Shown here: in pieces, positions 51,796-60,321 of the stretch
Layout: every line of letters starts with the position of its first letter
How positions within the stretch are numbered: position 1 is the first letter of the stretch
Source of the DNA: Halomonas elongata DSM 2581
GTDB taxonomy: Bacteria > Pseudomonadota > Gammaproteobacteria > Pseudomonadales > Halomonadaceae
Direction of reading: 5' to 3'
Length of the DNA stretch: 64,000 nt
Assembly (NCBI RefSeq): GCF_000196875.2
Contig: NC_014532.2
Coordinates: 3,534,001-3,598,000 of the forward strand
Made by a program: the position numbers and the translations under genes
Notes under the pieces: model-generated
What the model saw: the letters and a program-made list of their open reading frames with translations, nothing else
Database searches by the model: none
Told to the model about the DNA's origin: nothing

Positions 51796-54736
51796 TACCT
51801 TCATGAGCAGGCTGTTTCCGCCGCGTACCGCCCCGGCTGGCAATCCCTTGCCAGAGGAGGACCACGCGTCGAGCGCCGCCGATCCTCAGGACCTCGGCGC
51901 GGCCGCCGCGGCGCCCTTGCTGACCGACGAGCAGGGGCGTCCGCTGTCACTGCCCCGTGGCAAGCCGATTTCCGAGGCGCAGTTGAGAAAGCAATATCAA
52001 CGCGCCCCTTCCTTTGCCTCACGCTTGCCCTGGGTCGAGTATCTCCCCGAGTCAGGCTGCTTTCTGCTCGAGGACGGCGTCTCGGTCGGTGTCGTGGCCG
52101 AAGTGATCCCGATTCCTACGGAAGGCCGCAGCGAGAACGCCCTCGAGGCGCTTCGCGATCAGATCGAGGCCGCCCTGCAGGACAGCTTGCCTGAGAACGA
52201 TGACTATCAATGGGTCGCGCAGCTCTATTGCCGCGATGAGACGGATCCGCGCGAGGACCTGGAGGCGCTGGCCGACTACGCGCGTCCGGAGATCCGCGAC
52301 AGCCAATACACCCAGGACTGGCTGAAGAGCATGGAAGGCCATCTCCGGGCGATCGCCAAGCCCGGCGGATTGTTCATCGACGATGTGGTGACCCAGGTGG
52401 CTTGGCGGGGCCAGACACGGCGCACCCGCCTGGTGCTGTATCGCTGGGAGCGGACTGTCAAAGGCAAGCAGCAGAGCCGGGTCGGCGAACGCAACAAGGG
52501 GCTGCCGCCCGAACAGGCGGTGAATTATGTCTTCGATCGGCTTGAGACGGCCCTCCAGAACGCCGAACTGCGTCTCAAGCGCTATGATGCCCGCGAGTTC
52601 CACCGCTGGATGATGCCGCGCTTCAACCCATGTCCCCGGTACTCACCGGACGATCCGCAACGCTTCTACGACATCTTCGATTACCCCGGCGATGACCAGG
52701 CGGCCCTGATGGGTTCCGACCTGGCCGAGGGCATGCTGGCCAGCTCACCGCGCGGTGATGTCGAGACGGGCTACTGGTACTTCGACGGGATGCCGCATAC
52801 CTGTGTCCCCGTGGAGGAGTTGCGGCAGGCCCCCAAGGTGGGCCACGTCACCGGCGAGGTGGCGCGTGGCGACGGTCGCATCCGCAATGCCCTGATGGAC
52901 CAGCTCCCCGAGGGCACCGAGATGTGCCTGACCATGGTGGCGGTCCCCCAGGAGCCCCTGGAACAGCATATCGATACGCTGAGGGACAAGGCGCACGGCA
53001 ACAGCATTGCCAGCGAGAAGATCCGGGCAGACTGCAAGCGGGCACGGTCGTTTCTCGGCGATAATCACAAGCTGTATCAGGCCAGCCTGGTGTTCTTTAT
53101 CAACGGTCGCGACGAGTCCCATCTCGAGGACCGTTTGATGCGGCTGACGACGCAGCTGACCAATGCCAACCTCAAGCCGACCGAGCCCGAGGATGAGATC
53201 GCCGGGCTCAATACCTACCTGCGCTGGTTGCCCATGTGTTTTCAGCCAGAGCTGGATCGTAAGAATCGCTGGTACACCCAGTACCACTTCGTACAGCACC
53301 TGGCGAACCTCTCCCCCCTGTTCGGTCGTGCCCGCGGGACGGGCCACCCCGGTATCACCTTCTTCAACCGCGGCGGTGGCACCGTAAGCTTCGATCCACT
53401 CAACAGCGATGACCGACAGGCCAACGCCCACATGCTGTTCTTTGGCCCGACCGGGGCCGGCAAGTCGGCCACTCTGAACAGTGTGCTGGCTCAGATGATG
53501 GCTCTTCACCGGCCACGGCTGTTCATCATCGAGAAGGGGAACTCATTCGGGCTCCTCGCCGATTACTTCGAGCGGATGGGGCTGACCGTCAACAAGGTCA
53601 AGCTCGCCCCGGGCTCCGGTGTTCGGCTCTCGCCGTTTTTCGAAGCGCATCGTTTGCTCGACACCGAGGAGGAAGCCAAGCGCGTCGAACGTGACCGTAA
53701 CGATCAGCATGAAGGCCTGGCGACCGATCCCGATACCCTGGTCAACAACGCCGAGGAAGAAGAAGAGCGCAACATCCTGGGGGAAATGGAGATCACCGCC
53801 CGGCTGATGATCACCGGTGGCGATCCTAAAGAGGAAGCCTTGTTCCGCCGAGCGGATCAACGCATGGTGCGGGACGCCATCTATCGCGGTGCCCGCTACG
53901 CCGTCGATGCCGGCCGTCAGTGCCTGACCGAGGACGTACGGCAAGGGTTCCGGGATATCGCCAACGATCCCGAGACGCCGGACGAAGGCCGTCGGCGCGC
54001 CTACCAGATGGGTGAGGCCATGGGCCTGTTCGTCGACGGCTTCGATGGCCAGGTCTTCAACCGCCCGGGTGAGCCCTGGCCGGAATGCGATGTGACGATC
54101 ATCGACCTGGCGCACTACGCGAACGAAGGCTATGAAGCGCAGCTCGCGCTGTCGGTGATCTCGATCACCAACGTGATCACCGCCATGGCCGAGCGCGACC
54201 AGTACAGCGGTCGCCCCATCCTGCAGGCCATCGATGAGTGCCACATTTTGACCACCAATCCCTTGCTCGCGCCCTTCTTGGTGGGCGTTGGCAAAATGGG
54301 GCGCAAACTGAATCACTGGCTCTGGTTAGCCACTCAGAATTTGGAAGATTTCCCGGAGTCGGCGGCCAAGCTGCTCAACATGATCGAGTGGTGGATCCTG
54401 CTGACCATGCCCGAGGACGAGATCAAGCAGGTCACTCGCTTCAAATCCCTGAGCGAGGATCAGCAGCAACTGGTGAAGTCCGCCACCAAGGTCAAGGCCA
54501 AGTATACCGAGGGGGTGGTGCTCGGCGGACGCATCGAGTCCTTGTTCCGGGTCGTTCCTCCCAGTCTGTATCTCAGCCTGGCCGGCACCGAAGGCGAGGA
54601 AAAAGCCGAGCGAAAACAGGTCATGGACGAGTTCAAGTGCTCAGAGCTCGATGCGGGCATCGAGATTGCCCGACGTATGGACGAGAAGCGAGGGATCGGA
54701 GAGTCACAGGGGGGCTTTGATGACAGCGTATCTTGA
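51782..54736 (+). CDS. PFL_4706 family conjugative ATPase (TIGR03744-type, TraC/VirB4)
   Basis: 984 residues. The N-terminal 550 form the VirB4/TraC docking domain; Walker A GPTGAGKSAT is at residues 555-564, and Walker B is in ILQAIDECHIL with LWLATQNLEDFPESAAKLLNM after it. It energises pilus assembly and transfer at the inner membrane. Two adjacent ATGs follow GGGAGG; the second, five bases after it, is preferred. It overlaps the next gene by 17 bases. Confidence 0.94.
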   Translation: MSAFDTFMSRLFPPRTAPAGNPLPEEDHASSAADPQDLGAAAAAPLLTDEQGRPLSLPRGKPISEAQLRKQYQRAPSFASRLPWVEYLPESGCFLLEDGVSVGVVAEVIPIPTEGRSENALEALRDQIEAALQDSLPENDDYQWVAQLYCRDETDPREDLEALADYARPEIRDSQYTQDWLKSMEGHLRAIAKPGGLFIDDVVTQVAWRGQTRRTRLVLYRWERTVKGKQQSRVGERNKGLPPEQAVNYVFDRLETALQNAELRLKRYDAREFHRWMMPRFNPCPRYSPDDPQRFYDIFDYPGDDQAALMGSDLAEGMLASSPRGDVETGYWYFDGMPHTCVPVEELRQAPKVGHVTGEVARGDGRIRNALMDQLPEGTEMCLTMVAVPQEPLEQHIDTLRDKAHGNSIASEKIRADCKRARSFLGDNHKLYQASLVFFINGRDESHLEDRLMRLTTQLTNANLKPTEPEDEIAGLNTYLRWLPMCFQPELDRKNRWYTQYHFVQHLANLSPLFGRARGTGHPGITFFNRGGGTVSFDPLNSDDRQANAHMLFFGPTGAGKSATLNSVLAQMMALHRPRLFIIEKGNSFGLLADYFERMGLTVNKVKLAPGSGVRLSPFFEAHRLLDTEEEAKRVERDRNDQHEGLATDPDTLVNNAEEEEERNILGEMEITARLMITGGDPKEEALFRRADQRMVRDAIYRGARYAVDAGRQCLTEDVRQGFRDIANDPETPDEGRRRAYQMGEAMGLFVDGFDGQVFNRPGEPWPECDVTIIDLAHYANEGYEAQLALSVISITNVITAMAERDQYSGRPILQAIDECHILTTNPLLAPFLVGVGKMGRKLNHWLWLATQNLEDFPESAAKLLNMIEWWILLTMPEDEIKQVTRFKSLSEDQQQLVKSATKVKAKYTEGVVLGGRIESLFRVVPPSLYLSLAGTEGEEKAERKQVMDEFKCSELDAGIEIARRMDEKRGIGESQGGFDDSVS

Positions 54737-55619
54737 GATTGAGGGAGAGGCATCTGTCGCTTTTCGCCAGGGATTTCGTGCCTGCCAAGAGGGCGACCCC
54801 CAGAATACGAACCCCTACCTCGAGGAGGCAGGAGAATCGAGCCAACGCCGGGAGTGGGATTTCGGGTGGCATCACGCGCACGATCAGAACATCAATTTTG
54901 ACTTCGTCAGGCGCCAAGTCGCCATGCCGCCCGAGTGGAGCCAGGCGCCTATCAAACCCTGGGAAGCGGTTTACAACCGAGAGGCATCGGCGTTCGTATC
55001 CCACGAATATTGGTCGGACACGGGGTCTGTCAACGTCTTCCGGGTCGTCGGGACGATGCATCAGCAGTATCAGGGAAAAACCTGGCTACAGTTCCTGCTG
55101 GGCGGAAAGCGCATGCAGCACAACCTGCAGCGTTTGATGGACAATCCGGATTACTATCTCCATCCGGTCATTCGCCAGCCCAAAATCGATTTCTACACCG
55201 TCGACGGCCTGGATTACTACGTCGGCTCGGACGGTAACCACCGGACCTGTCTGGCTCGCTTCTTTCTGGACCAGGAGGGCAAGAGCCAGCTCCATGAAGT
55301 GACGGTTCACCATCATCACCTCGACCAGGCCTTCTTGCACGTCTATCACGCCCTCCAGGCATCAATCCGGGAGCACCAGGTTGCCAAGGTGATCTGGCCC
55401 GACCGGCGCCTACTTGGGCGTGACGACACCGCGGGCTGGAAGGTCGATCGCTTCGAGCCTTTCCTGATGTGCCGGGATCTGGATACCGGGCAGGAGATGG
55501 AGCTCAATCAAGCGCAGGCGCATGACATGACCCTGGATCTGGCGGCCAACGGGGGGCCGGCCAAGGCCTCAACCCGCCCTTCCCTATGGAGGCGGTTATT
55601 CGGCGCGGGAGGCGGCTGA
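54720..55619 (+). CDS. Protein with RMF-like N-terminus and ParB/Srx-like motif, unknown
   Basis: 299 residues. The N-terminal 55 read FRQGFRACQEGDPQNTNPY and end REWDFGWHHAH, a spacing like that of ribosome modulation factor (Gly-rich, Pro-Tyr, then Trp-x2-Gly-Trp). The middle has VGSDGNHRTCLARF, the Asp-Gly-Asn-His-Arg form of a ParB/sulfiredoxin-type site. It overlaps the TraC-like gene, so it is transcribed with the machine, yet I know no core gene of this kind here. Cargo or an accessory regulator is likely. Confidence 0.65.
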   Translation: MTAYLEIEGEASVAFRQGFRACQEGDPQNTNPYLEEAGESSQRREWDFGWHHAHDQNINFDFVRRQVAMPPEWSQAPIKPWEAVYNREASAFVSHEYWSDTGSVNVFRVVGTMHQQYQGKTWLQFLLGGKRMQHNLQRLMDNPDYYLHPVIRQPKIDFYTVDGLDYYVGSDGNHRTCLARFFLDQEGKSQLHEVTVHHHHLDQAFLHVYHALQASIREHQVAKVIWPDRRLLGRDDTAGWKVDRFEPFLMCRDLDTGQEMELNQAQAHDMTLDLAANGGPAKASTRPSLWRRLFGAGGG

Positions 55620-55621
55620 CG

Positions 55622-56767
55622 ATGCGGCACGATGGCAACATGGCGTTCCGTGGACACGGCCTGATCACCGGGCCGACGGGGGCCGGCAAAAGCACCGTGT
55701 TACGCGCCCTGTTGGACGAACCGTTGATGGCCCCGGGTGATGAACGTGTTCAGGTCTATGTTCTGACCTCCGGTCGGGACCGGGACTGGCGGCCATGGGC
55801 GAACTGGGCGACTCGGCACGCGGCCGAGGGCGACCGGGTGGCAACGCTCGACAGCTCGGCCTGTCGGTTGGCCCCCTTCCAGACGGCGCGCTTCCTGTGT
55901 CAGCCGGACGACGATCATGCCATCTGGGATCCCCTGGGGGATCTGATCATGACCGTTAACCTGATGCTGGCCAACCAATACCCTGGCGAGACCTTGAGGC
56001 GGGGCCAAAAGCGTCAGCTTCGACAAGCCATCCTCACCGCAGCGCACCAGGTCGAGGAGACGGACCGGCATTGCCGCATCCAGGACGTACTGGATGCCCT
56101 GCGTACCGATCAACAAGGACCTGATGCGCTGATACAGACGCTCGAGGCGTTCTGCCAGGGAGCGCTGGGCGAGGTGTTCAATGCCGAAGACACATCCCTT
56201 CGCTGGGAAGCCGACAGCGACATCGTGCTGATCGACCCGGCCGGATGCTGCCCCAAGGCGCCCGGCACATCGCGCGACGCCCTCGAGGGGCTGCTGATGC
56301 ATGACGTGGTGGCTCACGTCCAGGGGTTGGGTGGGTACGAAGCTGACCGCGATGGAAGGCCACGTAAACGGCTGGTGATCCTGGATGGCTTCCCGTCCCG
56401 ACCGATGCAGCACGGGACGTCCATTTTCAAGCGAGCCCTCGCCCGAAGCCGCGAGACCGGCCTCTCGATCTGGTTGGGTCTGAAAGACCGGACCGTGCTG
56501 GACGATACCACCTGGTCCCGGCTCAGTGCTTACCTCGGGACCTATATCGGCTTGCCCCATGGCACCCCGTATTGGCTCGAACGGGAGCTCGAGCAGGCGG
56601 AGCGGCTGGGACCTCACTTCGACGACAGGGCGACATCGGCACTGCATCGCTGCCTCTTGAACACCAGCGCACGAGAACCCTGGGAATCGAGCATGGGGGT
56701 TTTGATCGATCTCGCCTATGGCGAAGCGCCGGCGCTTTTCCACCTGCCCGATGTGGAGGAGACCTGA
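55622..56767 (+). CDS. Short P-loop ATPase, TraC/VirB4 or TraD-related
   Basis: 381 residues. Walker A GPTGAGKST lies near residue 17, right at the N-terminus, followed by a Walker B in KRLVILDGFPSRP and LSIWLGLKDRTVLDDTTWSRL. The docking domain found in the large ATPase is missing. GGGAGG before the ATG fixes the start over an upstream in-frame option. It may be a paralogue of the transfer ATPase that lost its N-terminus, or a separate motor. Confidence 0.68.
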   Translation: MRHDGNMAFRGHGLITGPTGAGKSTVLRALLDEPLMAPGDERVQVYVLTSGRDRDWRPWANWATRHAAEGDRVATLDSSACRLAPFQTARFLCQPDDDHAIWDPLGDLIMTVNLMLANQYPGETLRRGQKRQLRQAILTAAHQVEETDRHCRIQDVLDALRTDQQGPDALIQTLEAFCQGALGEVFNAEDTSLRWEADSDIVLIDPAGCCPKAPGTSRDALEGLLMHDVVAHVQGLGGYEADRDGRPRKRLVILDGFPSRPMQHGTSIFKRALARSRETGLSIWLGLKDRTVLDDTTWSRLSAYLGTYIGLPHGTPYWLERELEQAERLGPHFDDRATSALHRCLLNTSAREPWESSMGVLIDLAYGEAPALFHLPDVEET

Positions 56768-56768
56768 T

Positions 56769-57362
56769 ATGGCGCGCTCATTGATCGACCCTGGTCCGGA
56801 GGGGGCCGACCCCACGCTGGGCCTCGCCGCATTCCTGGACGTCATGGACGTCGTCGGCCCCGTGTTGATGCCTATTGCGATCGCCTTTCTCGGGTTCAGC
56901 CTGTGGCCCTTGTGGACCGGTCGGCTGCGCCGGTCACAGCGACTGCCGTATGTGCGTCATGACTGCCTCAACTCCCCTGCTGAGCAGCACTTCGTCCGCG
57001 CTCTGCAGCGTGCGGTGGGGGATCAGTACACCTTGGCCTACAAGGTCCGGCTGGCCGATGTCATGACGGTCAAGCGCCGGCGAAGGCACCCTCGCGATCA
57101 ACGCTGGTGGCGGTGGTTTCGCCCGATCAGCAGCAAGCATGTCGACGTGGTGGTCTGCGACCCGGCCGGCGGCCGCATGTACGTGGCCATCGAACTGGAC
57201 GACCGCAGTCACCAGCGGCGCGATCGACGCCGGCGAGATGCCTTCGTGGATCAAGCCTTTGCCTCCGCTGGGCTTCCCCTGATCCGCGTTCGCGCCCAGC
57301 GGCATTATGACGTGTCGTCGCTGCGACAGCAGTTGGCAGAGCACCTGCCACTGCTTCCATGA
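56769..57362 (+). CDS. DUF2726 protein with membrane segment
   Basis: 197 residues. A hydrophobic segment at about 28-50 is followed by a DUF2726 domain: LNSPAEQHFVRALQRAVG, then KHVDVVVCDPAGGRMYVAIELDDRSH and FASAGLPLIRVRAQRHYDV. The E-x(n)-D-x(n)-E-x-D set suggests a PD-(D/E)XK nuclease fold. It starts one base after the stop of the P-loop gene. Confidence 0.75.
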   Translation: MARSLIDPGPEGADPTLGLAAFLDVMDVVGPVLMPIAIAFLGFSLWPLWTGRLRRSQRLPYVRHDCLNSPAEQHFVRALQRAVGDQYTLAYKVRLADVMTVKRRRRHPRDQRWWRWFRPISSKHVDVVVCDPAGGRMYVAIELDDRSHQRRDRRRRDAFVDQAFASAGLPLIRVRAQRHYDVSSLRQQLAEHLPLLP

Positions 57363-57390
57363 CCAAGCGACAACGAATTGGAGCAATAAG

Positions 57391-57753
57391 ATGCAGAAGC
57401 TATCTCATGAGAGGGACGTAGAGGGCGCTAGGCAGGATGTAATGGACGTAGCCCGAGCACTGGGCGTCATGTCAACACGCCTACTTAAGCGGAATGGCAA
57501 GAAAATCTTTAGAGCCACGTGCTACACAAATGAATGCCATAACTTGCTGCTGTGGATCCTAGGATTGTTTGATGAACTTCCGAGCGGGAATGACCCAGCG
57601 AGCCTCGCTTTATTCTGTGATGACCTTACACGCTTACTTGAGCACCTGGAGTCTGGTGGGCCTGGAAGCCACCTCTATGCCTATGCGCTCACTCAGCGGA
57701 GTGTTTTCGAGAGATTCATTGAAAAATACAGCGACATCACCCCAGTGCGCTAA
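57391..57753 (+). CDS. AT-rich cargo protein (120 aa), unknown
   Basis: 120 residues, helical and soluble, with four Cys (two in ATCYTNECHN). Base composition is clearly more AT-rich than the transfer genes around it. TTGGAG precedes the ATG. It is convergent with the next gene and overlaps it by 17 bases at the 3' ends, as in compact cargo pairs. Function unknown. Confidence 0.62.
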   Translation: MQKLSHERDVEGARQDVMDVARALGVMSTRLLKRNGKKIFRATCYTNECHNLLLWILGLFDELPSGNDPASLALFCDDLTRLLEHLESGGPGSHLYAYALTQRSVFERFIEKYSDITPVR

Positions 57754-58420
57754 GTAATCTCGTAATCTCCCATGCCCACCCTAATTCCTCGTATCGCGGA
57801 AAAGTACCAAAATTATCTTCTGATGCATACTTCCAGCACCTTCCATCAAAGTAGACTTCATTTAATAGATCGGATATATCATAGGCCTCTTTAGGAGTCA
57901 CCTGGCCGCTTCCTGCAATGATTGCTTGAGCAATAGAGTGGTTGCCTGAGGCTACCCACCCAACCTCAAGAGGCACCAGCCAGACCACATGGTGGTTTGG
58001 GTCCTGACGAAACGCCTTTTCGCTGTCGGATTTCACGATACGCCCTAGGTTGCCGAGCATTCTCCCAGGATGCCAGGGTGTGGGAAGAACTATTTCAGTT
58101 GCGAGGTCCAACTCGATCTTTTGACGGCTTGCTTCGGGAATACGCCTGTTCCAACAATACTCTGAGAAGTAGGAGCGCCCTCGGGAGTTCCGTGGGTCCG
58201 GGAGGAGGTTGAACCCAAGATCAAACATCCAGTCAGCTTCCTCGATCGCAGCATGGTCCGGTGCACTGTATGCGTGAGTGATGTGCCTCACCTGGATGGG
58301 CTTCATCACGATCTTTCGTAAGTCTCTCAGCCCCTCCTTCTCTCCCCTGTCAGCCATTCGGGTCGCACGATCCATCAAGAGGCGAAAGCGTGATGGGCGG
58401 CGCTTGAAAATGTGAAACAT
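57737..58420 (-). CDS. AT-rich cargo protein with Gly-Asn-His motif (DUF6710-like)
   Basis: 227 residues from the ATG with GGAGC upstream; an earlier start is possible. VPLEVGWVASGNHSIAQAIIAGSG gives a Ser-Gly-Asn-His set like ParB/Srx-type sites, and MLGNLGRIVKSDSEKAFRQDP precedes it. From memory it resembles the family named DUF6710, which is uncertain. It is the only minus-strand gene in the transfer half apart from the one near 61.3 kb. Confidence 0.62.
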   Translation of the reverse strand: MFHIFKRRPSRFRLLMDRATRMADRGEKEGLRDLRKIVMKPIQVRHITHAYSAPDHAAIEEADWMFDLGFNLLPDPRNSRGRSYFSEYCWNRRIPEASRQKIELDLATEIVLPTPWHPGRMLGNLGRIVKSDSEKAFRQDPNHHVVWLVPLEVGWVASGNHSIAQAIIAGSGQVTPKEAYDISDLLNEVYFDGRCWKYASEDNFGTFPRYEELGWAWEITRLLSALG

Positions 58421-58494
58421 CCTTGCTCCTGAGGCAGAACTTTGTCTGGCCGGCAATGACTGTCCTTTGCAGCCGTAAACCCTACTCGATCCAT

Positions 58495-58504
58495 TTCACA
58501 TTCT
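58495..58504 (+). promoter_or_regulatory. Degenerate ICE promoter motif before the DsbC-like gene
   Basis: TTCACATTCT differs from TTAACATTCT at one base and lies 92 bases before the ATG, the longest spacing of the set. Confidence 0.35.
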
Positions 58505-58586
58505 CTACAGCCCCACCGCCACTGGACTGGCAACCTGACCTGAGTACAGCTCCAAACCTCAATGTCCGCTGTCTCAGGAGGCTTTA

Positions 58587-59333
58587 ATGAAAAGATCGAC
58601 CACCACGGCACTTGCGACCGTGTTATTCACCATGAGCTCAGCATCAGCCGGCGAAATTCCCTCTGTCCTTGAGGAACTCACACTTGGCGGCCAGGCCGTT
58701 ACGCCTTCATCAGTAGAGCCGGCCCCCATGAATGGCTGGTATGAGGTGCGTCTGCGCACCGGCGAAACGCTCTACACCGATGCTAACGCCCGCTATGTCC
58801 TCGCCGGACAGCTCTTCGAGAACCGCAACGACCAGGTCGTCAACCTCACCGCGCAGCAGCGTCGCGAGCAACGCCTGGCGCAGTTGGATGAGCTCGACGA
58901 CAGCGCCTATATCACATACTCAGCAGAAGGAGAGGAAAAAAGCGCGATCACGGTCTTCACGGATATCACCTGCCCGTATTGTCAGCAGCTGCATCAGGAT
59001 ATCAGCGAGCTGAACGCCGCCGGCATTACCGTCCGGTACCTACCGTTCCCCCGGCGGGGCGTGTCCAGCCCCAGTGGTCAGCGCATGGCCTCCATCTGGT
59101 GCAGCAAATATCCCCGACACGCTCTGAATCAGGCCTTCAATGGGCAAACCGCCCCCGTGGGCGATGAAGCCAAGGTGTGTCAGCCGACACTGGAGCAGGT
59201 TTATTCACTGGCCCAGCAATTTGGGGTTAGGGGTACGCCAGCCACCGTGCTCCCCAACGGTGAGCTCGGAGAGGGGTATCGACCGGTCGACCAACTGGTG
59301 CAGGCCGTTAGCCGTGCGACAGGCAATCACTGA
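58587..59333 (+). CDS. DsbC/DsbG-like thiol-disulfide protein of the transfer module
   Basis: 248 residues. Signal peptide (about 1-22), a DsbC-type N-terminal dimerisation part (GWYEVRLRTGETLYTDANARYV), then the thioredoxin domain with active site CPYC in TDITCPYCQQLHQDI and cis-Pro in VRGTPATVL. It should isomerise disulfides of Cys-rich transfer proteins (TraU-type) in the periplasm. AGGAGG before the ATG sets the start. Confidence 0.9.
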   Translation: MKRSTTTALATVLFTMSSASAGEIPSVLEELTLGGQAVTPSSVEPAPMNGWYEVRLRTGETLYTDANARYVLAGQLFENRNDQVVNLTAQQRREQRLAQLDELDDSAYITYSAEGEEKSAITVFTDITCPYCQQLHQDISELNAAGITVRYLPFPRRGVSSPSGQRMASIWCSKYPRHALNQAFNGQTAPVGDEAKVCQPTLEQVYSLAQQFGVRGTPATVLPNGELGEGYRPVDQLVQAVSRATGNH

Positions 59334-59355
59334 ATCAGACGAAGAGGAGTCCATC

Positions 59356-59880
59356 ATGAATACCATCGTGATGTCAGGCGAAACCGGTGTCGGGAAAACG
59401 CGCGTGGTCGAAGCATTGGGCGTGAGTCGCCGCGTGATGCTGGTCGATCCGCTCTTGCAATGGTCGGTGCCTACCGCTCCTGCCGAAACGGTACCGGGAG
59501 ATGGTCACCAACAGTGGTCAGCGCCTACAGGTCCCGCCGACCTGGTGGTCTTCGATCATCTCTCCTTCCTGCCAGACGCCGAGGATCAGGTGCGACAGGC
59601 CACGGCATGGTGCGAGGCACACCAGGCCAATCTGCTCCTGGTCGTACAGTTCCAGGAAGATCTCGCGTCACTGGGGATCTCGATACCAAGCGATGAACAT
59701 GCAACGGTATCATTGTCACGCTCTCCCCAGGCGGAAGCGCTTCGTATCAGCATCCGCTACCCGGGGGAGACCACGGACTGGAATGCCACTTTCGATACCT
59801 ACCTGCATGTCGCAGACAGTACCGCCCTCACGCGGCTTCTCAAGACCACCACGAACCGGAGAAGCAGGAAGGCCTCATGA
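59356..59880 (+). CDS. Small P-loop protein with internal duplication, unknown
   Basis: 174 residues. Walker A GETGVGKT lies at residues 8-15, and a DLVVFDHLSFLPD strand may be the Walker B. QWSVPTAPAET is repeated as QWSAPTGPADL about 25 residues later. GAGGAG precedes the ATG; longer readings run back into the DsbC-like gene. Possibly an ATPase that acts with the transfer apparatus, but no family is recognised. Confidence 0.65.
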   Translation: MNTIVMSGETGVGKTRVVEALGVSRRVMLVDPLLQWSVPTAPAETVPGDGHQQWSAPTGPADLVVFDHLSFLPDAEDQVRQATAWCEAHQANLLLVVQFQEDLASLGISIPSDEHATVSLSRSPQAEALRISIRYPGETTDWNATFDTYLHVADSTALTRLLKTTTNRRSRKAS

Positions 59881-60227
59881 CAGGATCACGGGCAACATCA
59901 CGCACGCGACTCGCCGAGGTCATGCGCGAGGCCATGGTGTTCGCCAGCCAAGCCGATGACCCCGGAGCCTTCCTGCAGGCCTGGCTCGAGGGCGACTGGC
60001 CACGGCTGCGACAGGAATGGCCCGAGTATGACATGCCCAGGGACCTCGAGGCCGGCAAGCTCGATTCAGGGGCGCAGGATATCGTTGAGGAAGCCTTCGT
60101 GGCCGGGCTGACGGCGTTCGAGCGGGGCGATGCCACTGCCACCAATCCATACCCGGCCAATTCAACACGACATCAGGCCTGGAGCAGCGGATGGACCTTG
60201 GCTCAGCAGCTGCATGACTACGGGTAG
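59877..60227 (+). CDS. Protein with RMF-like C-terminal pattern (116 aa)
   Basis: The N-terminal 65 are helical. The C-terminal 45 read AFERGDATATNPY and end HQAWSSGWTLAQQ, the same Gly...Asn-Pro-Tyr...Trp-x2-Gly-Trp spacing as in the ribosome-modulation-factor-like start of the protein at 54.7 kb. It overlaps the P-loop gene by four bases. RMF-type domains bind RNA or the ribosome; whether this one does is open. Confidence 0.65.
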   Translation: MTGSRATSRTRLAEVMREAMVFASQADDPGAFLQAWLEGDWPRLRQEWPEYDMPRDLEAGKLDSGAQDIVEEAFVAGLTAFERGDATATNPYPANSTRHQAWSSGWTLAQQLHDYG

Positions 60228-60248
60228 AAGAAACGTATCGCCTTCCAT

Positions 60249-60258
60249 TTAACATTCT
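60249..60258 (+). promoter_or_regulatory. Conserved ICE promoter motif before PFL_4709
   Basis: TTAACATTCT lies 73 bases before the GTG start, which agrees with the 72-76 spacing at four other units and supports that start codon. Confidence 0.55.
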
Positions 60259-60321
60259 TCGATGCCCTCTCCACCCGGGCAACTCACCATGACCACATGC
60301 CCATCGTTCCAGGAGGCCGCT

